Assembly: GCF_000686045.1 (NCBI RefSeq) | Contig: NZ_JMLV01000002.1 | Location: 310,001 to 374,000 of the forward strand | DNA length: 64,000 bases | Direction: 5' to 3' | Source of the DNA: Fodinicurvata fenggangensis DSM 21160 | GTDB lineage: Bacteria; Pseudomonadota; Alphaproteobacteria; Kiloniellales; DSM-21159 | In this document: positions 37,718-48,174 of the stretch, one piece after another | Layout: the number at the start of each line of letters is the position of its first letter | Numbering within the stretch: the stretch's first letter is position 1 | Notes under the pieces: model-generated | The model's database searches: none | What the model was told of the DNA's origin: nothing | What the model saw: only the letters and a program-made list of their open reading frames with translations | Made by a program: the position numbers and the translations under genes

Positions 37718-38365
37718 TCAACGAGTGAACGGACCGAGACGAAGAATTCGGCCCTCCTTGTCGGTGCGGCTGGCCATGACCTCCGCCTTGCAAGGATCTG
37801 CTGGCATCTTCCCTGCTTTCCGTAAAAGCGTCAATTCTTCATCCAATCTTGCGCCCTTCAGGAACAGGCAATAACCGCCCTCTTTGAGATGCGGTTCCGC
37901 ATAATCCACAAGCCGGTCCAGCCCCGCGCAGGCACGGGCCGTTACGTAATCCATTGAAGGAACAGCCAGACTCTCAATACGCTGATTATGAATTATGGCC
38001 TGGCTTCCTGTTTCACGTGAAACTTCCCTCAGGAACGCACATTTTCGTGTGTCGGATTCGACAAGATGCGCCTCTCCTGCTCCCAGCAAACTGAGCACCA
38101 GTCCGGGAAAACCCGCTCCGCTTCCGAGATCGAGGAACTGCAATGTCGCGTTGGACTTTCCGTTCATGAATGCAAGAAGCTGTGCCGAATCCAGGAAATG
38201 ACGGCGCCAAAGGTCCGGCAAGGTCGAACGGCTCACCAGATTGATCCGTTCGTTCCACTTCCGCAGCAGAGCGGCATAAACCTGAAAACGCTCCAACGTT
38301 TCACGTGAAACATTCAGCTCCCGCGAAAAGTCATGTTCCGTGTAGTGAGACACCGATTGACTCAC
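37718..38365 (-). CDS. rsmG: 16S rRNA (guanine-527-N7) methyltransferase RsmG
   Basis: SAM-dependent methyltransferase, 215 aa, modifying G527 of 16S rRNA. The SAM motif is [18 protein letters not shown] near residues 70-87, with [15 protein letters not shown] following. GTG start overlaps the mnmG stop (GTGA). Two parS palindromes lie inside the gene and each encodes the peptide VSRET, at residues 19-23 and 115-119. The C-terminal part is shortened and basic but looks complete. Confidence 0.94.
   Translation of the reverse strand: MSQSVSHYTEHDFSRELNVSRETLERFQVYAALLRKWNERINLVSRSTLPDLWRRHFLDSAQLLAFMNGKSNATLQFLDLGSGAGFPGLVLSLLGAGEAHLVESDTRKCAFLREVSRETGSQAIIHNQRIESLAVPSMDYVTARACAGLDRLVDYAEPHLKEGGYCLFLKGARLDEELTLLRKAGKMPADPCKAEVMASRTDKEGRILRLGPFTR
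38009..38024. other. parS site 1 (inside rsmG)
   Basis: TGTTTCACGTGAAACT matches the universal ParB-binding palindrome TGTTTCACGTGAAACA at 15 of 16 positions; only the outermost base differs. About 12.8 kb from the putative origin. Confidence 0.9.
38297..38312. other. parS site 2 (inside rsmG)
   Basis: CGTTTCACGTGAAACA matches the parS consensus at 15 of 16 positions; only the first base differs. 288 bp from site 1. Confidence 0.9.
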
Positions 38366-40236
38366 GCAGCTGCGGGTCGACGGCGCCGAACGTGGCGCAG
38401 TAAAAGCAGCGTGGCAGCAGGCGTTACTCCAGGTATTCGCCCCGCTGCACCAAGAGTCGCAGGACGCGCAGCCTCTAGTTTTTCCCGAACCTCATTGGAA
38501 AGCCCTGAAATCCGGCCATAATCCAGATCTTCTGGCAATTCCAACGCTTCATCCTTGCGGTAGGCCCGTATGTCCGCTTCCTGGCGTTCAAGATAAGCGG
38601 CATAACGGGCGTCTATCTCGATTTGATCCGCAATCGAGGGTTCCAAATGGCCCAATTCGGGCCAATAGGACTTCAATCGCTCAAGCGTGATGTCCGGATA
38701 GCGCAGCAGGTCGAAGGCCTTGCGGCGCTGTCCATCGCGATTGATCGAGAAACCTGCCTTGCGCAGGGCATCGGGTGTCGCCTCCAGGGAACGGACAAGC
38801 TGCATGGCTTCTTCGAGACGGGACTTCCGGTCCGCATGCCGCTCCAGGCGCACCTGTCCGATGCAGCCCCAGGACAGTCCTTTATCCGTCAGACGTTGAT
38901 CCGCATTGTCGGCGCGCAAATGGAGGCGATACTCCGCCCGGCTCGTGAACATTCGATAGGGTTCCGTGACGCCCCGCGTGATCAGGTCGTCGATGAGTAC
39001 CCCGATGTAGGCCTCAGCGCGATCCAGCTGGACCGGCTGTTCCTGCCCTCCTGCTTTCAGCGCTGCGCTGAGACCGGCCATCAGGCCCTGAGCGGCGGCT
39101 TCTTCGTAGCCTGTCGTGCCATTGATCTGGCCGGCAAGATAGAGGCCCGGTATGCGTGATGTCTGTAGATCACATCCCAATTCACGTGGGTCTACATAAT
39201 CGTATTCGATGGCATAGCCGGGCTGCAGAATGCGTGCGTTCTCCAAACCCGGAATGGTCTTCAGAAGAGACGCCTGGACATCTTCCGGCAACGAGGTCGA
39301 GATCCCGTTCGGATAGACCGTGGTATCATCCAGACCTTCTGGCTCCAGGAAAATCTGATGCTTGTCCTTGTCGGCAAAGCGAACCACCTTGTCTTCGATC
39401 GAAGGACAATACCGCGGTCCCGTGGAATCGATCTGACCCGAATATAAAGGAGCGCGATGAAGATTGTCGCGTATCAGGGCATGTCCGGCCGCAGAAGTAT
39501 GCGTGATATGACAGTGGATCTGTGGTTGGCGGATACGATCCGTCATCCAGGAAAAAGGCTCCGGCGGATCGTCGCCTGGTTGTGATTCCAGGCTGTCATA
39601 GTCAATGCTGTTGCCATCCAGTCGGGGGGGTGTCCCCGTCTTCAAACGCCCCAGCGCAAAACCGGCCTCCTCCAACCGTAACGCCAGGCCGCTGGCCGGT
39701 TCATCGCCAACTCGACCTGCGGGAATCTTTCGGTCCCCGATATGAATCAATCCGCGCAAGAAGGTGCCGGTGGTCAGGACCACGCTTCCGCTCTTGAGCA
39801 CTCGCCCATCCGCAGTCACCACACCTTCGCATTGGCCGTCCTGCATCAACAGGTCCTCGACAGAGCCTTCCAGGATATCCAGATGATCCTGCTGAGACAG
39901 GAAAGTCTGTATTGCTTCCCTGTAGAGACGACGATCCGCTTGGGCGCGCGGGCCACGAACGGCTGGGCCCTTGCTGCGATTGAGGACACGGAACTGGATA
40001 CCGGCCTGGTCGATAGCGCGCCCCATCAGGCCGTCCAAGGCATCGATCTCGCGCGCCAAATGCCCCTTCCCCAGGCCGCCGATCGCGGGATTGCAGGACA
40101 TGACCCCAAGCGTGGATTTCTTGTGAGTCACCAGAAGGGTGCTGGCCCCACAGCGCGCCGCCACGGCCGCAGCCTCGCAGCCGGCATGACCGCCTCCAAC
40201 AACGATCACATCCCATGTCTCTTGCTTGTCCATCAT
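38362..40236 (-). CDS. mnmG: tRNA U34 carboxymethylaminomethyl-modification enzyme, FAD subunit MnmG (GidA)
   Basis: FAD-dependent partner of MnmE in installing the cmnm5 group on wobble uridine 34. 624 aa from the ATG at 40236. [17 protein letters not shown] is the FAD-binding motif; [35 protein letters not shown] and [14 protein letters not shown] are conserved GidA blocks. The C-terminal helical domain that contacts MnmE is present ([27 protein letters not shown]). Upstream mnmE is separated by a 75 bp gap that contains a parS site. Confidence 0.96.
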   Translation of the reverse strand: MMDKQETWDVIVVGGGHAGCEAAAVAARCGASTLLVTHKKSTLGVMSCNPAIGGLGKGHLAREIDALDGLMGRAIDQAGIQFRVLNRSKGPAVRGPRAQADRRLYREAIQTFLSQQDHLDILEGSVEDLLMQDGQCEGVVTADGRVLKSGSVVLTTGTFLRGLIHIGDRKIPAGRVGDEPASGLALRLEEAGFALGRLKTGTPPRLDGNSIDYDSLESQPGDDPPEPFSWMTDRIRQPQIHCHITHTSAAGHALIRDNLHRAPLYSGQIDSTGPRYCPSIEDKVVRFADKDKHQIFLEPEGLDDTTVYPNGISTSLPEDVQASLLKTIPGLENARILQPGYAIEYDYVDPRELGCDLQTSRIPGLYLAGQINGTTGYEEAAAQGLMAGLSAALKAGGQEQPVQLDRAEAYIGVLIDDLITRGVTEPYRMFTSRAEYRLHLRADNADQRLTDKGLSWGCIGQVRLERHADRKSRLEEAMQLVRSLEATPDALRKAGFSINRDGQRRKAFDLLRYPDITLERLKSYWPELGHLEPSIADQIEIDARYAAYLERQEADIRAYRKDEALELPEDLDYGRISGLSNEVREKLEAARPATLGAAGRIPGVTPAATLLLLRHVRRRRPAAA

Positions 40237-40294
40237 GGGCGGAAAATGCGTGAGTGGCCCATCAGAAGTCAAGCTGACAAAGGCTGACGGACTC

Positions 40295-40310
40295 TGTTTC
40301 ACGTGAAACA
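40295..40310. other. parS site 3 (mnmE-mnmG intergenic)
   Basis: TGTTTCACGTGAAACA, a perfect 16-base match to the ParB-binding consensus, in the 75 bp between the mnmE stop and the mnmG start. About 10.5 kb from the putative origin. Confidence 0.95.
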
Positions 40311-40311
40311 G

Positions 40312-41667
40312 TCATTTTCCTATACAGAAATCCCGGAAGATGACGTCCAGCAAATCCTCCACATCGACCCGGCCGGTTATCCGTCCAAGTGTGGACAAGG
40401 CATGGCGGATATCTTCGGCCATCAAGGAAATGTCCGGCGCCGATTCCGCACGCTCAAGCGCCGCGGCGCAATCCTCAAGGCTTTCCCGGTGACGCTGACG
40501 TGTCAGCAGTACGGGTGCTTCATCCGTTTCTGCATGGAGCCTGGTGAGTTGCTCTTGTATGGCTTCCAGCAGTTTTTCAAGGCCCTCACCCGTCTTTGCG
40601 GAGAGATGATAGGCCTTGTGCCCCTTAAAGCTGGCGGGCGGGTCTTGTCTCATCACGTCTCGCTTCGTGATCACGGCGATGGCCTTGTCGTCCAACAGCC
40701 CCAATCCACCCCTGTCGGGCTGCGCGATCTCCAGTCCATCAAAGAGCACAAGCTTGAGATCCGCCTCCTCTGCCCGCATCTGGCTACGGCGCATGCCTTC
40801 CGCTTCAATTGCGTCCGCAGACCCGTCCTGACGCAATCCCGCTGTATCGCTGAGGATGACCGGAAAGCCGGCGATATCCATCGCCACCTCAATGACATCG
40901 CGGGTCGTGCCCGCCATGTCCGAGACAATTGCGGCTTCGCGTCTGGCCAATTTATTCAAGAGTGAGGATTTGCCCGCGTTCGGGGCCCCCAGAAGCGTGA
41001 CCTGAAACCCCTGGCGAATACGCTCGCCGACATGGCTTGTGGCCAGGAAGTCCTGCAGCTCTTCACGAAGTTCCTTTATCCCGAGCAAGCTGCGCTCCAG
41101 GAGCCCATTCGGAATTTCCTCGTCGCTGAAATCGATCGTGGCTTCCATATGAGCCGCCAGGCGAATCAGTCTGTGCCGCCAGCTTTCCACCTGGTCCGAC
41201 AGCGCTCCATCAAACTGACGCTGGGCTTGTCGCCTCTGTACATCTGTCTGGGCATCGATAAGGTCAGCAAGCCCTTCAACCTCGCTCAAGTCCAGCTTTT
41301 CGTTGTCAAACGCACGCCTGGTGAAATCACCCGGTCCTGCCGCCTGGACGCCTTCAAAGCCCGAAAGAACCCGCAGAACGGCCGAAACCACCGCCTGACT
41401 GCCATGCAGGTGCAACTCCGCACTATCCTCTCCTGTAAAACTCCCCGGGCCGGGAAACCACAGCACCAAGGCTCGGTCCAGAAGTTCACCACTTATGGGG
41501 TCCCTGATGGATCTGACACGTGCTTCACGCGCCGGCGGTCGCGTGCCACAAAGACGATCCAGAACAGCGCCGCAAGCGGGACCTGACAGGCGCACAACCG
41601 CAACAGCCGAACGGCCCCTCCCGGATGACAGGGCATAGACCGTGCTATCAGGACAGGCGCTGTTCAT
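40312..41667 (-). CDS. mnmE: tRNA modification GTPase MnmE (TrmE)
   Basis: GTPase partner of MnmG. 451 aa. The N-terminal formyl-THF-binding domain contains VVRLSGPACGAVLDRLCG; the G domain shows GAPNAGKSSLLNKLA (G1), DTAGLR (G3) and a potassium-dependent Asn in G1. The C-terminus ends FCIGK, the C-x-G-K motif needed for catalysis. The start codon overlaps the stop of the upstream nitroreductase (ATGA). Some G-domain motifs, such as G4 (VITKRD in place of NKxD), look slightly atypical. Confidence 0.95.
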   Translation of the reverse strand: MNSACPDSTVYALSSGRGRSAVAVVRLSGPACGAVLDRLCGTRPPAREARVRSIRDPISGELLDRALVLWFPGPGSFTGEDSAELHLHGSQAVVSAVLRVLSGFEGVQAAGPGDFTRRAFDNEKLDLSEVEGLADLIDAQTDVQRRQAQRQFDGALSDQVESWRHRLIRLAAHMEATIDFSDEEIPNGLLERSLLGIKELREELQDFLATSHVGERIRQGFQVTLLGAPNAGKSSLLNKLARREAAIVSDMAGTTRDVIEVAMDIAGFPVILSDTAGLRQDGSADAIEAEGMRRSQMRAEEADLKLVLFDGLEIAQPDRGGLGLLDDKAIAVITKRDVMRQDPPASFKGHKAYHLSAKTGEGLEKLLEAIQEQLTRLHAETDEAPVLLTRQRHRESLEDCAAALERAESAPDISLMAEDIRHALSTLGRITGRVDVEDLLDVIFRDFCIGK

Positions 41668-42278
41668 TCCTTCTTGTCAGTCGGCTGGGCCCAGGGTTCC
41701 ATTACGCCGGGCCCGAACCAGCTGCGGGTCACCTGCCAGGGCGAAAGACGCCTCTTCTCCTTCAGTGGCTCCCGAGGCGTACCGATGTAAAGAAATCCGA
41801 CCAGGGCATCCTTGCCTTCCAGACCAAAGGCTGCCTTGACCTGTTCGTCGTAGGTGTTCGGACCGCTCAGAAACACCCCGCCATAGCCCAACGCTTCCGT
41901 TGCCAGCAGCATATTCTGCGATGCCGCCATTGCGGCCTCATACTGCTCGATGACGGGCACCTTGGGGTGTTCCGCATTGATGCGCGCACCCACCGCTATG
42001 ATCAGTGGCGCGCGCAAGGGCTTGCCCCTTTGCTCTTCCAGCTTCTTTGCCGGCATGTCCGGTTCCCGGGCGCACGTTGCCTCGACAAAAAGGTCGCCCA
42101 GACGTTCGCGTGCCTGTCCCGTGATCAGGAAAAAGCGCCAGGGCTGCAAAGCGCCATGATCCGGTGCCGTAAGCCCAGCCTCCAGAATCTGAGTCAATTC
42201 CTCTTCACGCGGCGCAGGTTCGGCAAGTTTCTTGGCATCGGCCGAGCGCCGTCCGTGCAGCAAAGTCATGGCATCCAT
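41664..42278 (-). CDS. Nitroreductase family protein (YdjA-like)
   Basis: FMN-dependent oxidoreductase of about 204 aa. ATG at 42278 begins MDAMTLLHGRRSADAKKLAEPAP, which mirrors the start of YdjA-type minimal nitroreductases; a TTG at 42299 gives a longer version. APDHGALQPWRFFLITG and GYGGVFLSGPNTYDEQVKAAFGL are family blocks. It overlaps mnmE by four bases, so the two are translationally coupled. The physiological substrate is unknown. Confidence 0.88.
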   Translation of the reverse strand: MDAMTLLHGRRSADAKKLAEPAPREEELTQILEAGLTAPDHGALQPWRFFLITGQARERLGDLFVEATCAREPDMPAKKLEEQRGKPLRAPLIIAVGARINAEHPKVPVIEQYEAAMAASQNMLLATEALGYGGVFLSGPNTYDEQVKAAFGLEGKDALVGFLYIGTPREPLKEKRRLSPWQVTRSWFGPGVMEPWAQPTDKKE

Positions 42279-42339
42279 ATATGCGGAACTCCCATCCAAT
42301 TGAGGCTTCTGGTCGTCAGGGGCAATTTATCCGTGGAGC

Positions 42340-42615
42340 TCATTCCTTGTCCGTCTGTTTGCCCGATTTCTCCTGTTCCTGGTTGCCTCCCCCTGTAAAC
42401 TGGCTCCAGAAAGTCTTCTGCAATTGCTCCCAACCCTGCATCGAACTCGGCAGCCAGGTTTTATAAAGGGTTTCGGGATCCATGGCCTGCAATCCGGAAA
42501 GCATGCGCTTTTCAATCTCTTCCATGGCCGCTTTCTGCATCGGGGCCACATCGGGAAGACCCAGAAAACTGCGGGCTTCCTCAGGTGTACAATCTATATC
42601 TATCTTGATTTTCAT
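42340..42615 (-). CDS. DUF6489 family small protein
   Basis: 91 aa from ATG at 42615. [23 protein letters not shown] is the typical start of a widespread alphaproteobacterial family recorded as DUF6489. The pattern is one strand, then a helix-rich middle ([20 protein letters not shown]), then a Gln/Glu/Lys-rich disordered tail. No function is known. It lies 61 bp upstream of the nitroreductase on the same strand and is divergent from the YyaL-like gene; the two may share the 129 bp upstream region. Confidence 0.78.
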   Translation of the reverse strand: MKIKIDIDCTPEEARSFLGLPDVAPMQKAAMEEIEKRMLSGLQAMDPETLYKTWLPSSMQGWEQLQKTFWSQFTGGGNQEQEKSGKQTDKE

Positions 42616-42744
42616 GGAAACGGGCTCCCGCTTTTGACTTGGACCGGGATGGCAGCGACGCAAGGAAAGTCTCCTTCCCCGCTTGTCTGCCCCGACCCCT
42701 GCCCTCCATATAAGGGGAAATGCCTCAGTGCGCAAAGGACAGCC

Positions 42745-44841
42745 ATGAGCGAACAGCCCACAGCCCCGGAAAATCGACTTGCCGGAGAAACCAGTCCCTA
42801 CCTGCAGCAGCATCGGCACAACCCCGTCGACTGGCACCCCTGGGGTCAGGAAGCACTGGGCAAGGCACGCCGCGAGAACAAGCCCATCCTGTTGTCGGTG
42901 GGCTATGCCGCCTGTCACTGGTGTCATGTCATGGCCCACGAATCCTTCGAGAATCCCCAGATCGCCGAGCAGATGAACCGCATGTTCGTCAACATCAAGG
43001 TGGATCGCGAAGAGCGGCCCGACCTGGACGGGATATACCAGTCCGCCCTGGCCCTGCTCGGCGAACAGGGCGGATGGCCCCTGACCATGTTTCTGACTCC
43101 CGAGGGAGAGCCTTATTGGGGCGGAACCTATTTTCCGGCGACAGCACGCTTTGGCCGTCCAGGCTTTACGGACGTGCTTCAGGCCATGTCCCAGGCCTAT
43201 CACGACAAACCCGAAGCCGTGCAGCAGAATGTAGCGGCCCTGCGTGAAGCCCTGCAGAAGCTTTCGACTCCCCAAGCCGGCGAAGGCATTTCCCTTCAAG
43301 CCCATGACCTCGCAGCACGCAGCCTTGTTCGTCATGTCGACCCGGTGGAAGGGGGGTTGGGTGGCGCTCCCAAATTTCCCCAACCACCCATCCTGAAGCT
43401 GCTTTGGCTGGCCGGGCTCCGCAGCGGCCGGGACGAAGAGCGCAATGCCGTCCTAAGAACCCTGGAGCGCATGAGTCAGGGTGGAATTTACGACCACCTG
43501 GGCGGTGGCTACGCCCGTTATGCCACGGATGACAAATGGCTCGTCCCTCACTTCGAGAAGATGCTCTATGACAATGCCCAGATTCTCGATCTTCTGAACG
43601 AAGCCTGGAAGGAAACCGGACACAGCCTCTATGCAAAGCGCATTCACGAAACTGTGGACTGGCTGTTGCGCGAGATGATGGCCGAACGCGAACCGGGAGG
43701 AGCCGTTTGTGGCGGATTTGCCAGCTCACTCGATGCCGACAGTGAGGGAGAGGAAGGCCGCTTCTATGTTTGGAATGAAGCAGAAATCGACCGCATTCTC
43801 GGCACGGACAGTATGCTCTTCAAACAGGTCTATGATGTAAGTCCAGGCGGTAACTGGGAAGGAAAGACCATTCTCAACCGGTCAAGGCATTCTGAATTCC
43901 GTTCTGATGAAGAGGAAGAACAGCTTGCGCGCGCCCGGGAACGCCTTTTCAGAGAACGCAGCAAACGTGTCCGTCCTGGCTGGGACGACAAGGTTCTGGC
44001 GGACTGGAATGGATTGACCATCTCCGCCTTGGCGCGTGTCGGCTTCACCTTCGCCAAGCCTGAATGGCTGAAAGCGGCCCGAAACGCCTTTACCTTCGTA
44101 CAGAACGAGATGTCCGATGGTGACCGGCTCTTCCATAGCTGGCGGCACGGCCAATTGCAGCACAAGGGCATGCTGGACGACTATGCACAGATGTCGGCTG
44201 CCGCCCTCACCCTCTACGAGATTACGGCGGAAGAATCCTTTCTGGCACAGGCTGAAAGCTGGGCGGAAACCGTTGAGGCCCATTTCAGGGACAAGGAGCA
44301 TGGCGGATACTTCATTACGGCCGACGACAGCGACGACGTGGTCATGCGACCAAAGAACGCCCACGATAACGCCGCACCCTCGGGCAATGGCTCCCTGGCC
44401 GATGTTCTTGCACGGCTCTATCACCTGACGGGCCAGGAGCACTATCTCCACCGCTGCGAGGGGTTGCTTGCCGTATTTTCCGGGGAACTGGAACGCACCG
44501 TCTTTCCCTATGCCACGCTGCTGAATGGCGCCGTGATGCTTCAGGATGCCTTGCAGCTCGTCATATTCGGCGGTGCCGATGGGGCACGCAACGAACTGTT
44601 GGAAACCATCGCGGCCACCAGTGTCCCCAACCGGGTCATTCTGCAGCCTAAAAACCAGGACAAGCTGCCCTCCACCCACCCGGCAAACGGCAAGACAGCC
44701 ATCGATGGACAGGAGACCGCTTATCTCTGCCGCGGCCAGCGGTGTTCACTGCCCTTGCAAGACAAAGCGAAGCTGCGCCAAGCTCTGCTTGAAGAACGCA
44801 AGGCGGCCCCGACGGACCTTTCCTTTTCGGCAAACACCTGA
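42745..44841 (+). CDS. Thioredoxin domain-containing protein, YyaL/SSP411 (DUF255) family
   Basis: 698 aa from ATG at 42745, in line with the family. The N-terminal thioredoxin-like domain has [26 protein letters not shown] and the CHWCH redox motif, followed by [10 protein letters not shown]. The rest resembles an (alpha/alpha)6 glycosidase-like barrel, with [17 protein letters not shown] and [11 protein letters not shown]. Homologues occur from bacteria to mammals (spermatogenesis-associated protein 20), but the reaction is not settled. It heads a three-gene plus-strand group inside the minus-strand block. Confidence 0.9.
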   Translation: MSEQPTAPENRLAGETSPYLQQHRHNPVDWHPWGQEALGKARRENKPILLSVGYAACHWCHVMAHESFENPQIAEQMNRMFVNIKVDREERPDLDGIYQSALALLGEQGGWPLTMFLTPEGEPYWGGTYFPATARFGRPGFTDVLQAMSQAYHDKPEAVQQNVAALREALQKLSTPQAGEGISLQAHDLAARSLVRHVDPVEGGLGGAPKFPQPPILKLLWLAGLRSGRDEERNAVLRTLERMSQGGIYDHLGGGYARYATDDKWLVPHFEKMLYDNAQILDLLNEAWKETGHSLYAKRIHETVDWLLREMMAEREPGGAVCGGFASSLDADSEGEEGRFYVWNEAEIDRILGTDSMLFKQVYDVSPGGNWEGKTILNRSRHSEFRSDEEEEQLARARERLFRERSKRVRPGWDDKVLADWNGLTISALARVGFTFAKPEWLKAARNAFTFVQNEMSDGDRLFHSWRHGQLQHKGMLDDYAQMSAAALTLYEITAEESFLAQAESWAETVEAHFRDKEHGGYFITADDSDDVVMRPKNAHDNAAPSGNGSLADVLARLYHLTGQEHYLHRCEGLLAVFSGELERTVFPYATLLNGAVMLQDALQLVIFGGADGARNELLETIAATSVPNRVILQPKNQDKLPSTHPANGKTAIDGQETAYLCRGQRCSLPLQDKAKLRQALLEERKAAPTDLSFSANT

Positions 44842-44891
44842 AACCTGAAAGACTTACCCCAATCATTCCAAGCAACGAGGAGAGCATTTCT

Positions 44892-45590
44892 ATGACCGAT
44901 GTGAAGATCACTTCCAAGGACGGCAGCGGCAGCTTCACTGGTTATCTGGCCAAGCCGAAGGAGACGTTAACGGCCGGGATTGTCGTCATCCAGGAGATTT
45001 TCGGCGTGAACAAGGTCATGCAGGACCTCTGTGACTGGCTGGCCGGTGAAGGCTATCTCGCCTGCTGTCCGGACCTCTTCTGGCGCCTCGAGCCCGGCGT
45101 CCAGCTGACCGACCAGACGGACGAGGAATGGCAACAGGCTTTCGGCTACATGAAACGCTTCGACCAGGACAAGGGCATCGAAGACCTTCAGTCCACCGTT
45201 GATTTCCTGAGAGACCACAAGGACTGCACCGGCAAGGTCGGTTCGATCGGCTACTGCCTGGGGGGTCGTCTGGCCTTCATGATGGCGACCCGTACGGACG
45301 CCGATGCCAATGTCAGTTACTATGGGGTTGGTCTGGATGACCTGCTGGGTGAAGCCGATTCCATCACCAAGCCGCTGATGCTTCATATTGCCTCGGAGGA
45401 CGAGTTCTTTCCGGCCGAAGGCCGCGAAAAGGTACAGAAGGAACTGGCTGACCACCCCAGGGTCACGACCCACGTCTATCAGGGCAACAACCACGCCTTT
45501 GCCCGTGAAGGAGGAAAACACTACGACCCACAGGCGGCCGAGACTGCGAACAGCCGCACTCTGTCCTTCCTCAAGTCCAACCTGAGTTGA
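44892..45590 (+). CDS. Dienelactone hydrolase family protein
   Basis: Alpha/beta hydrolase of 232 aa. The nucleophile is cysteine in GSIGYCLGGRLAFM (about residue 123); the catalytic His lies in GNNHAFAREGG and the Asp upstream in SEDEFFPAEG, so the triad is Cys-Asp-His as in true dienelactone hydrolases. Preceded by GAGGAGA as ribosome-binding site. No aromatic-degradation genes are nearby, so the natural lactone or ester is unknown. The quinone oxidoreductase begins 16 bp later. Confidence 0.9.
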   Translation: MTDVKITSKDGSGSFTGYLAKPKETLTAGIVVIQEIFGVNKVMQDLCDWLAGEGYLACCPDLFWRLEPGVQLTDQTDEEWQQAFGYMKRFDQDKGIEDLQSTVDFLRDHKDCTGKVGSIGYCLGGRLAFMMATRTDADANVSYYGVGLDDLLGEADSITKPLMLHIASEDEFFPAEGREKVQKELADHPRVTTHVYQGNNHAFAREGGKHYDPQAAETANSRTLSFLKSNLS

Positions 45591-45606
45591 TCGGAGGTTC
45601 AAGAAC

Positions 45607-46584
45607 ATGACCAAAGCCGTCCGCCTGTATGAGCATGGAGGCCCCGAGGTCTTCGTCTGGGAAGATGTGGACCTGCCCGCGCCCGGACCGGGTGAAGTGC
45701 GTCTGAAACACGCAGCCGTGGGATTGAACTATATCGATGTCTATCATCGAACCGGTCTCTATCCGACCGGGGAACCGCCGGTGACCATCGGTCTGGAAGG
45801 CGCCGGGACGATCCAGGCGGTCGGTGACGGCGTTGAGGAACTGAAAGAAGGGATGCGCGTAGCTTACGCATCTCCTCCCATCGGTTCCTATGCCCAGGAG
45901 CGCAACATGCCTGCGGATCGTCTGGTCCGCCTGCCCGATGGCATCGATGACCAGACGGCTGCTGCCATGATGTTGCAGGGCATGACGGTCCAGTACCTCA
46001 TCCGCCGGACCTACCGTGTAAAGGCGGGCGAAACCGTGCTGTTCCATGCTGCTGCCGGGGGTGTCGGCCTGATCGCCTCTCAGTGGCTGAAGGCGCTGGG
46101 GGTCAAGGTCATCGGGACCGTGGGATCCGATGAGAAGGCAGAGTTGGCCAAGGCCCACGGCTGTACTCACACCATCAACTACCGGACCGAGGATTTCGTC
46201 GCCCGGGTGAAGGAACTGACACACGGTGTTGGCGTTCCAGTCGTCTATGATTCGATCGGCAAGGAAACCTTCGAAGCCTCGCTGGACTGCCTGCAGCCCA
46301 TGGGAACAATGGTCTCGTTCGGCAACGCCTCCGGTCCCGTCGAAGCTTTCGATCTGGGCCTGCTGGCCGCCAAGGGTTCCCTGTTCGTGACGCGACCCTC
46401 ACTGATGGCCTACACGGCCAAGCGAGCGGACCTGGTGGCCAGTGCAAACGAACTCTTTGAAGTCGTGCAATCGGGCGCGGTCAAGATCGAGATCAACCAG
46501 ACCTATCCGCTATCGGAGACGGCGCAGGCACATCGTGACCTGGAGGCCCGGAAAACGACCGGCTCCACGATTCTGTTGCCGTAA
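45607..46584 (+). CDS. qor: NADPH:quinone oxidoreductase (zeta-crystallin type)
   Basis: Medium-chain dehydrogenase/reductase without structural zinc, 325 aa, reducing quinones with NADPH. The quinone-reductase signature [15 protein letters not shown] near residues 39-53 and the nucleotide-binding motif [17 protein letters not shown] near 150-166 are clear. It follows the dienelactone hydrolase by 16 bp with a GGAGG ribosome-binding site, and ends at a strong stem-loop facing rho. Confidence 0.92.
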   Translation: MTKAVRLYEHGGPEVFVWEDVDLPAPGPGEVRLKHAAVGLNYIDVYHRTGLYPTGEPPVTIGLEGAGTIQAVGDGVEELKEGMRVAYASPPIGSYAQERNMPADRLVRLPDGIDDQTAAAMMLQGMTVQYLIRRTYRVKAGETVLFHAAAGGVGLIASQWLKALGVKVIGTVGSDEKAELAKAHGCTHTINYRTEDFVARVKELTHGVGVPVVYDSIGKETFEASLDCLQPMGTMVSFGNASGPVEAFDLGLLAAKGSLFVTRPSLMAYTAKRADLVASANELFEVVQSGAVKIEINQTYPLSETAQAHRDLEARKTTGSTILLP

Positions 46585-46608
46585 GCCTGATAATCGAGCC
46601 GAGAAACC

Positions 46609-46641
46609 GGACAGGACAGGTGAGCGGCACCGGTCCTGTCC
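46609..46641. terminator. Bidirectional stem-loop between convergent qor and rho
   Basis: GGACAGGAC (46609-46617) pairs with GTCCTGTCC (46633-46641); after one mismatch the inner GGTG/CACC extends the stem by four pairs around loop AGCGG. Strong and symmetric, but without a T tract on either side. It sits 25 bp after the qor stop and 35 bp after the rho stop. Confidence 0.65.
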
Positions 46642-46675
46642 CCCTGGCGGCTTCCCATGATCGGGGACGGCCAGC

Positions 46676-47932
46676 CTACTGGTTCATGGAAGCGAAGAAA
46701 TCGGCGTTGTTCTTGGACTGCTTCAGCTTGTCCAGCAGGAACTCCATGGAATCCACGGTTCCCATCGGCATCAGGATACGGCGCAGCACCCACATCTTTG
46801 AAAGGGTGTTCTTTTCCACAAGCATCTCTTCCTTGCGGGTGCCCGACTTGGCGATGTCGATGGCCGGGAAGGTCCGCTTGTCGGCCAGCTTGCGATCCAG
46901 GACGATCTCGGAGTTGCCAGTGCCCTTGAACTCCTCGAAGATCACTTCGTCCATGCGGCTTCCGGTGTCCACCAGGGCGGTGCCGATGATGGTCAGGCTT
47001 CCGCCCTCCTCGATGTTGCGCGCCGCACCGAAAAACCGCTTTGGACGCTGCAGGGCATTGGCATCCACACCACCTGTCAGGACTTTGCCCGAAGAGGGAA
47101 CGACAGTGTTATAGGCACGCGCGAGCCGCGTGATGGAATCCAGCAGGATCACGACATCCTTCTTGTGCTCCACCAGACGCTTGGCCTTTTCGATCACCAT
47201 CTCGGCGACCTGCACATGGCGCTGGGCCGGCTCGTCGAAGGTCGAGGAAACAACTTCACCCTTCACCGAGCGATCCATGTCGGTGACCTCTTCCGGACGC
47301 TCATCGATCAGCAGGACAATCATGTAGATATCCGGATGATTCGTCGCGATGGACCGTGCCAGGTTCTGCAGGATCATTGTCTTGCCGGTGCGCGGCGGCG
47401 CCACGATCAGTCCACGCTGTCCCTTGCCCAATGGCGTCGTCAGGTCGATCACGCGGCTTGTCATATCCCGGATCGTCGGATCCTCGACTTCCAGGTTCAG
47501 TTTCTCTTCCGGATAGAGCGGGGTCAGGTTGTCGAAATTGATCCGGTGACGGGTCGCTTCCGTCGGATCGAAATTGATCGAGTTGACCTTCAGAAGCGCG
47601 AAATAGCGTTCCCCGTCCTTCGGCGAGCGGATTTCACCCTCGACTGTATCCCCCGTCCGCAGACCGAAGCGGCGTACCTGGCTAGGGCTGACATAGATGT
47701 CATCCGGCCCGGGCAGGTAGTTGGACTCGGGACTGCGCAGGAACCCGAAACCATCTGGCAGCACCTCGAGAACGCCCGAGCCATAGATGGCAACGTCGTT
47801 CTCGGCCAATTGCTTGAGGATGGCAAACATCATGTCCTGCTTGCGCAGGGTGCCAGCGTTCTCGATTTCTAGCTCCTCGGCAAAGGCCAGGAGATCTGCC
47901 GGTGACTTGGCTTTGAGTTCTGCGAGATTCAT
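46676..47932 (-). CDS. rho: Transcription termination factor Rho
   Basis: Hexameric RNA helicase that ends transcription, 418 aa, the standard length. The N-terminal RNA-binding cold-shock-like domain contains [35 protein letters not shown]; the Walker A motif is [15 protein letters not shown] near residue 173-187, Walker B is [15 protein letters not shown], and the C-terminal DAIDVAKS-like (here [14 protein letters not shown]) is present. A 249 bp gap precedes it. On the minus strand TATTAT (48077-48082) may be a -10 box; the leader would be about 145 bases, long enough for autoregulation. Confidence 0.97.
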   Translation of the reverse strand: MNLAELKAKSPADLLAFAEELEIENAGTLRKQDMMFAILKQLAENDVAIYGSGVLEVLPDGFGFLRSPESNYLPGPDDIYVSPSQVRRFGLRTGDTVEGEIRSPKDGERYFALLKVNSINFDPTEATRHRINFDNLTPLYPEEKLNLEVEDPTIRDMTSRVIDLTTPLGKGQRGLIVAPPRTGKTMILQNLARSIATNHPDIYMIVLLIDERPEEVTDMDRSVKGEVVSSTFDEPAQRHVQVAEMVIEKAKRLVEHKKDVVILLDSITRLARAYNTVVPSSGKVLTGGVDANALQRPKRFFGAARNIEEGGSLTIIGTALVDTGSRMDEVIFEEFKGTGNSEIVLDRKLADKRTFPAIDIAKSGTRKEEMLVEKNTLSKMWVLRRILMPMGTVDSMEFLLDKLKQSKNNADFFASMNQ

Positions 47933-48155
47933 TGTGGGTGCTCTGACGCGTGTTGGCTTGGGAGGCCGATGAGCGTTGAAGAAGTTCGCTCTGTCGCCGA
48001 ATGGGAAGGATCAGTTGCCTTTATGGATCCGGAAACTGCGTCGATTGGCTCGACGTCACGCTCTACAGGGATCCGCATAATATTTTTGAAGGGAAATCGT
48101 CCAGGTGGTGAACCTGCACTTATCTGTAGTCTTATGCAACTGCCCTACACAAGTC

Positions 48156-48174
48156 AAGCCTTTGGCAAAGGCTT
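48156..48174 (-). terminator. Stem-loop just downstream of hemJ
   Basis: AAGCCTTT pairs with AAAGGCTT around a three-base loop, starting 8 bases after the hemJ stop on the minus strand. No T tract follows, so termination would be weak or Rho-dependent; it separates hemJ from the rho leader. Confidence 0.4.

Noticed and set aside
39181-39195. TTCACGTGGG inside mnmG as a fourth parS
   Set aside because: Right half does not match; only the central six bases agree.
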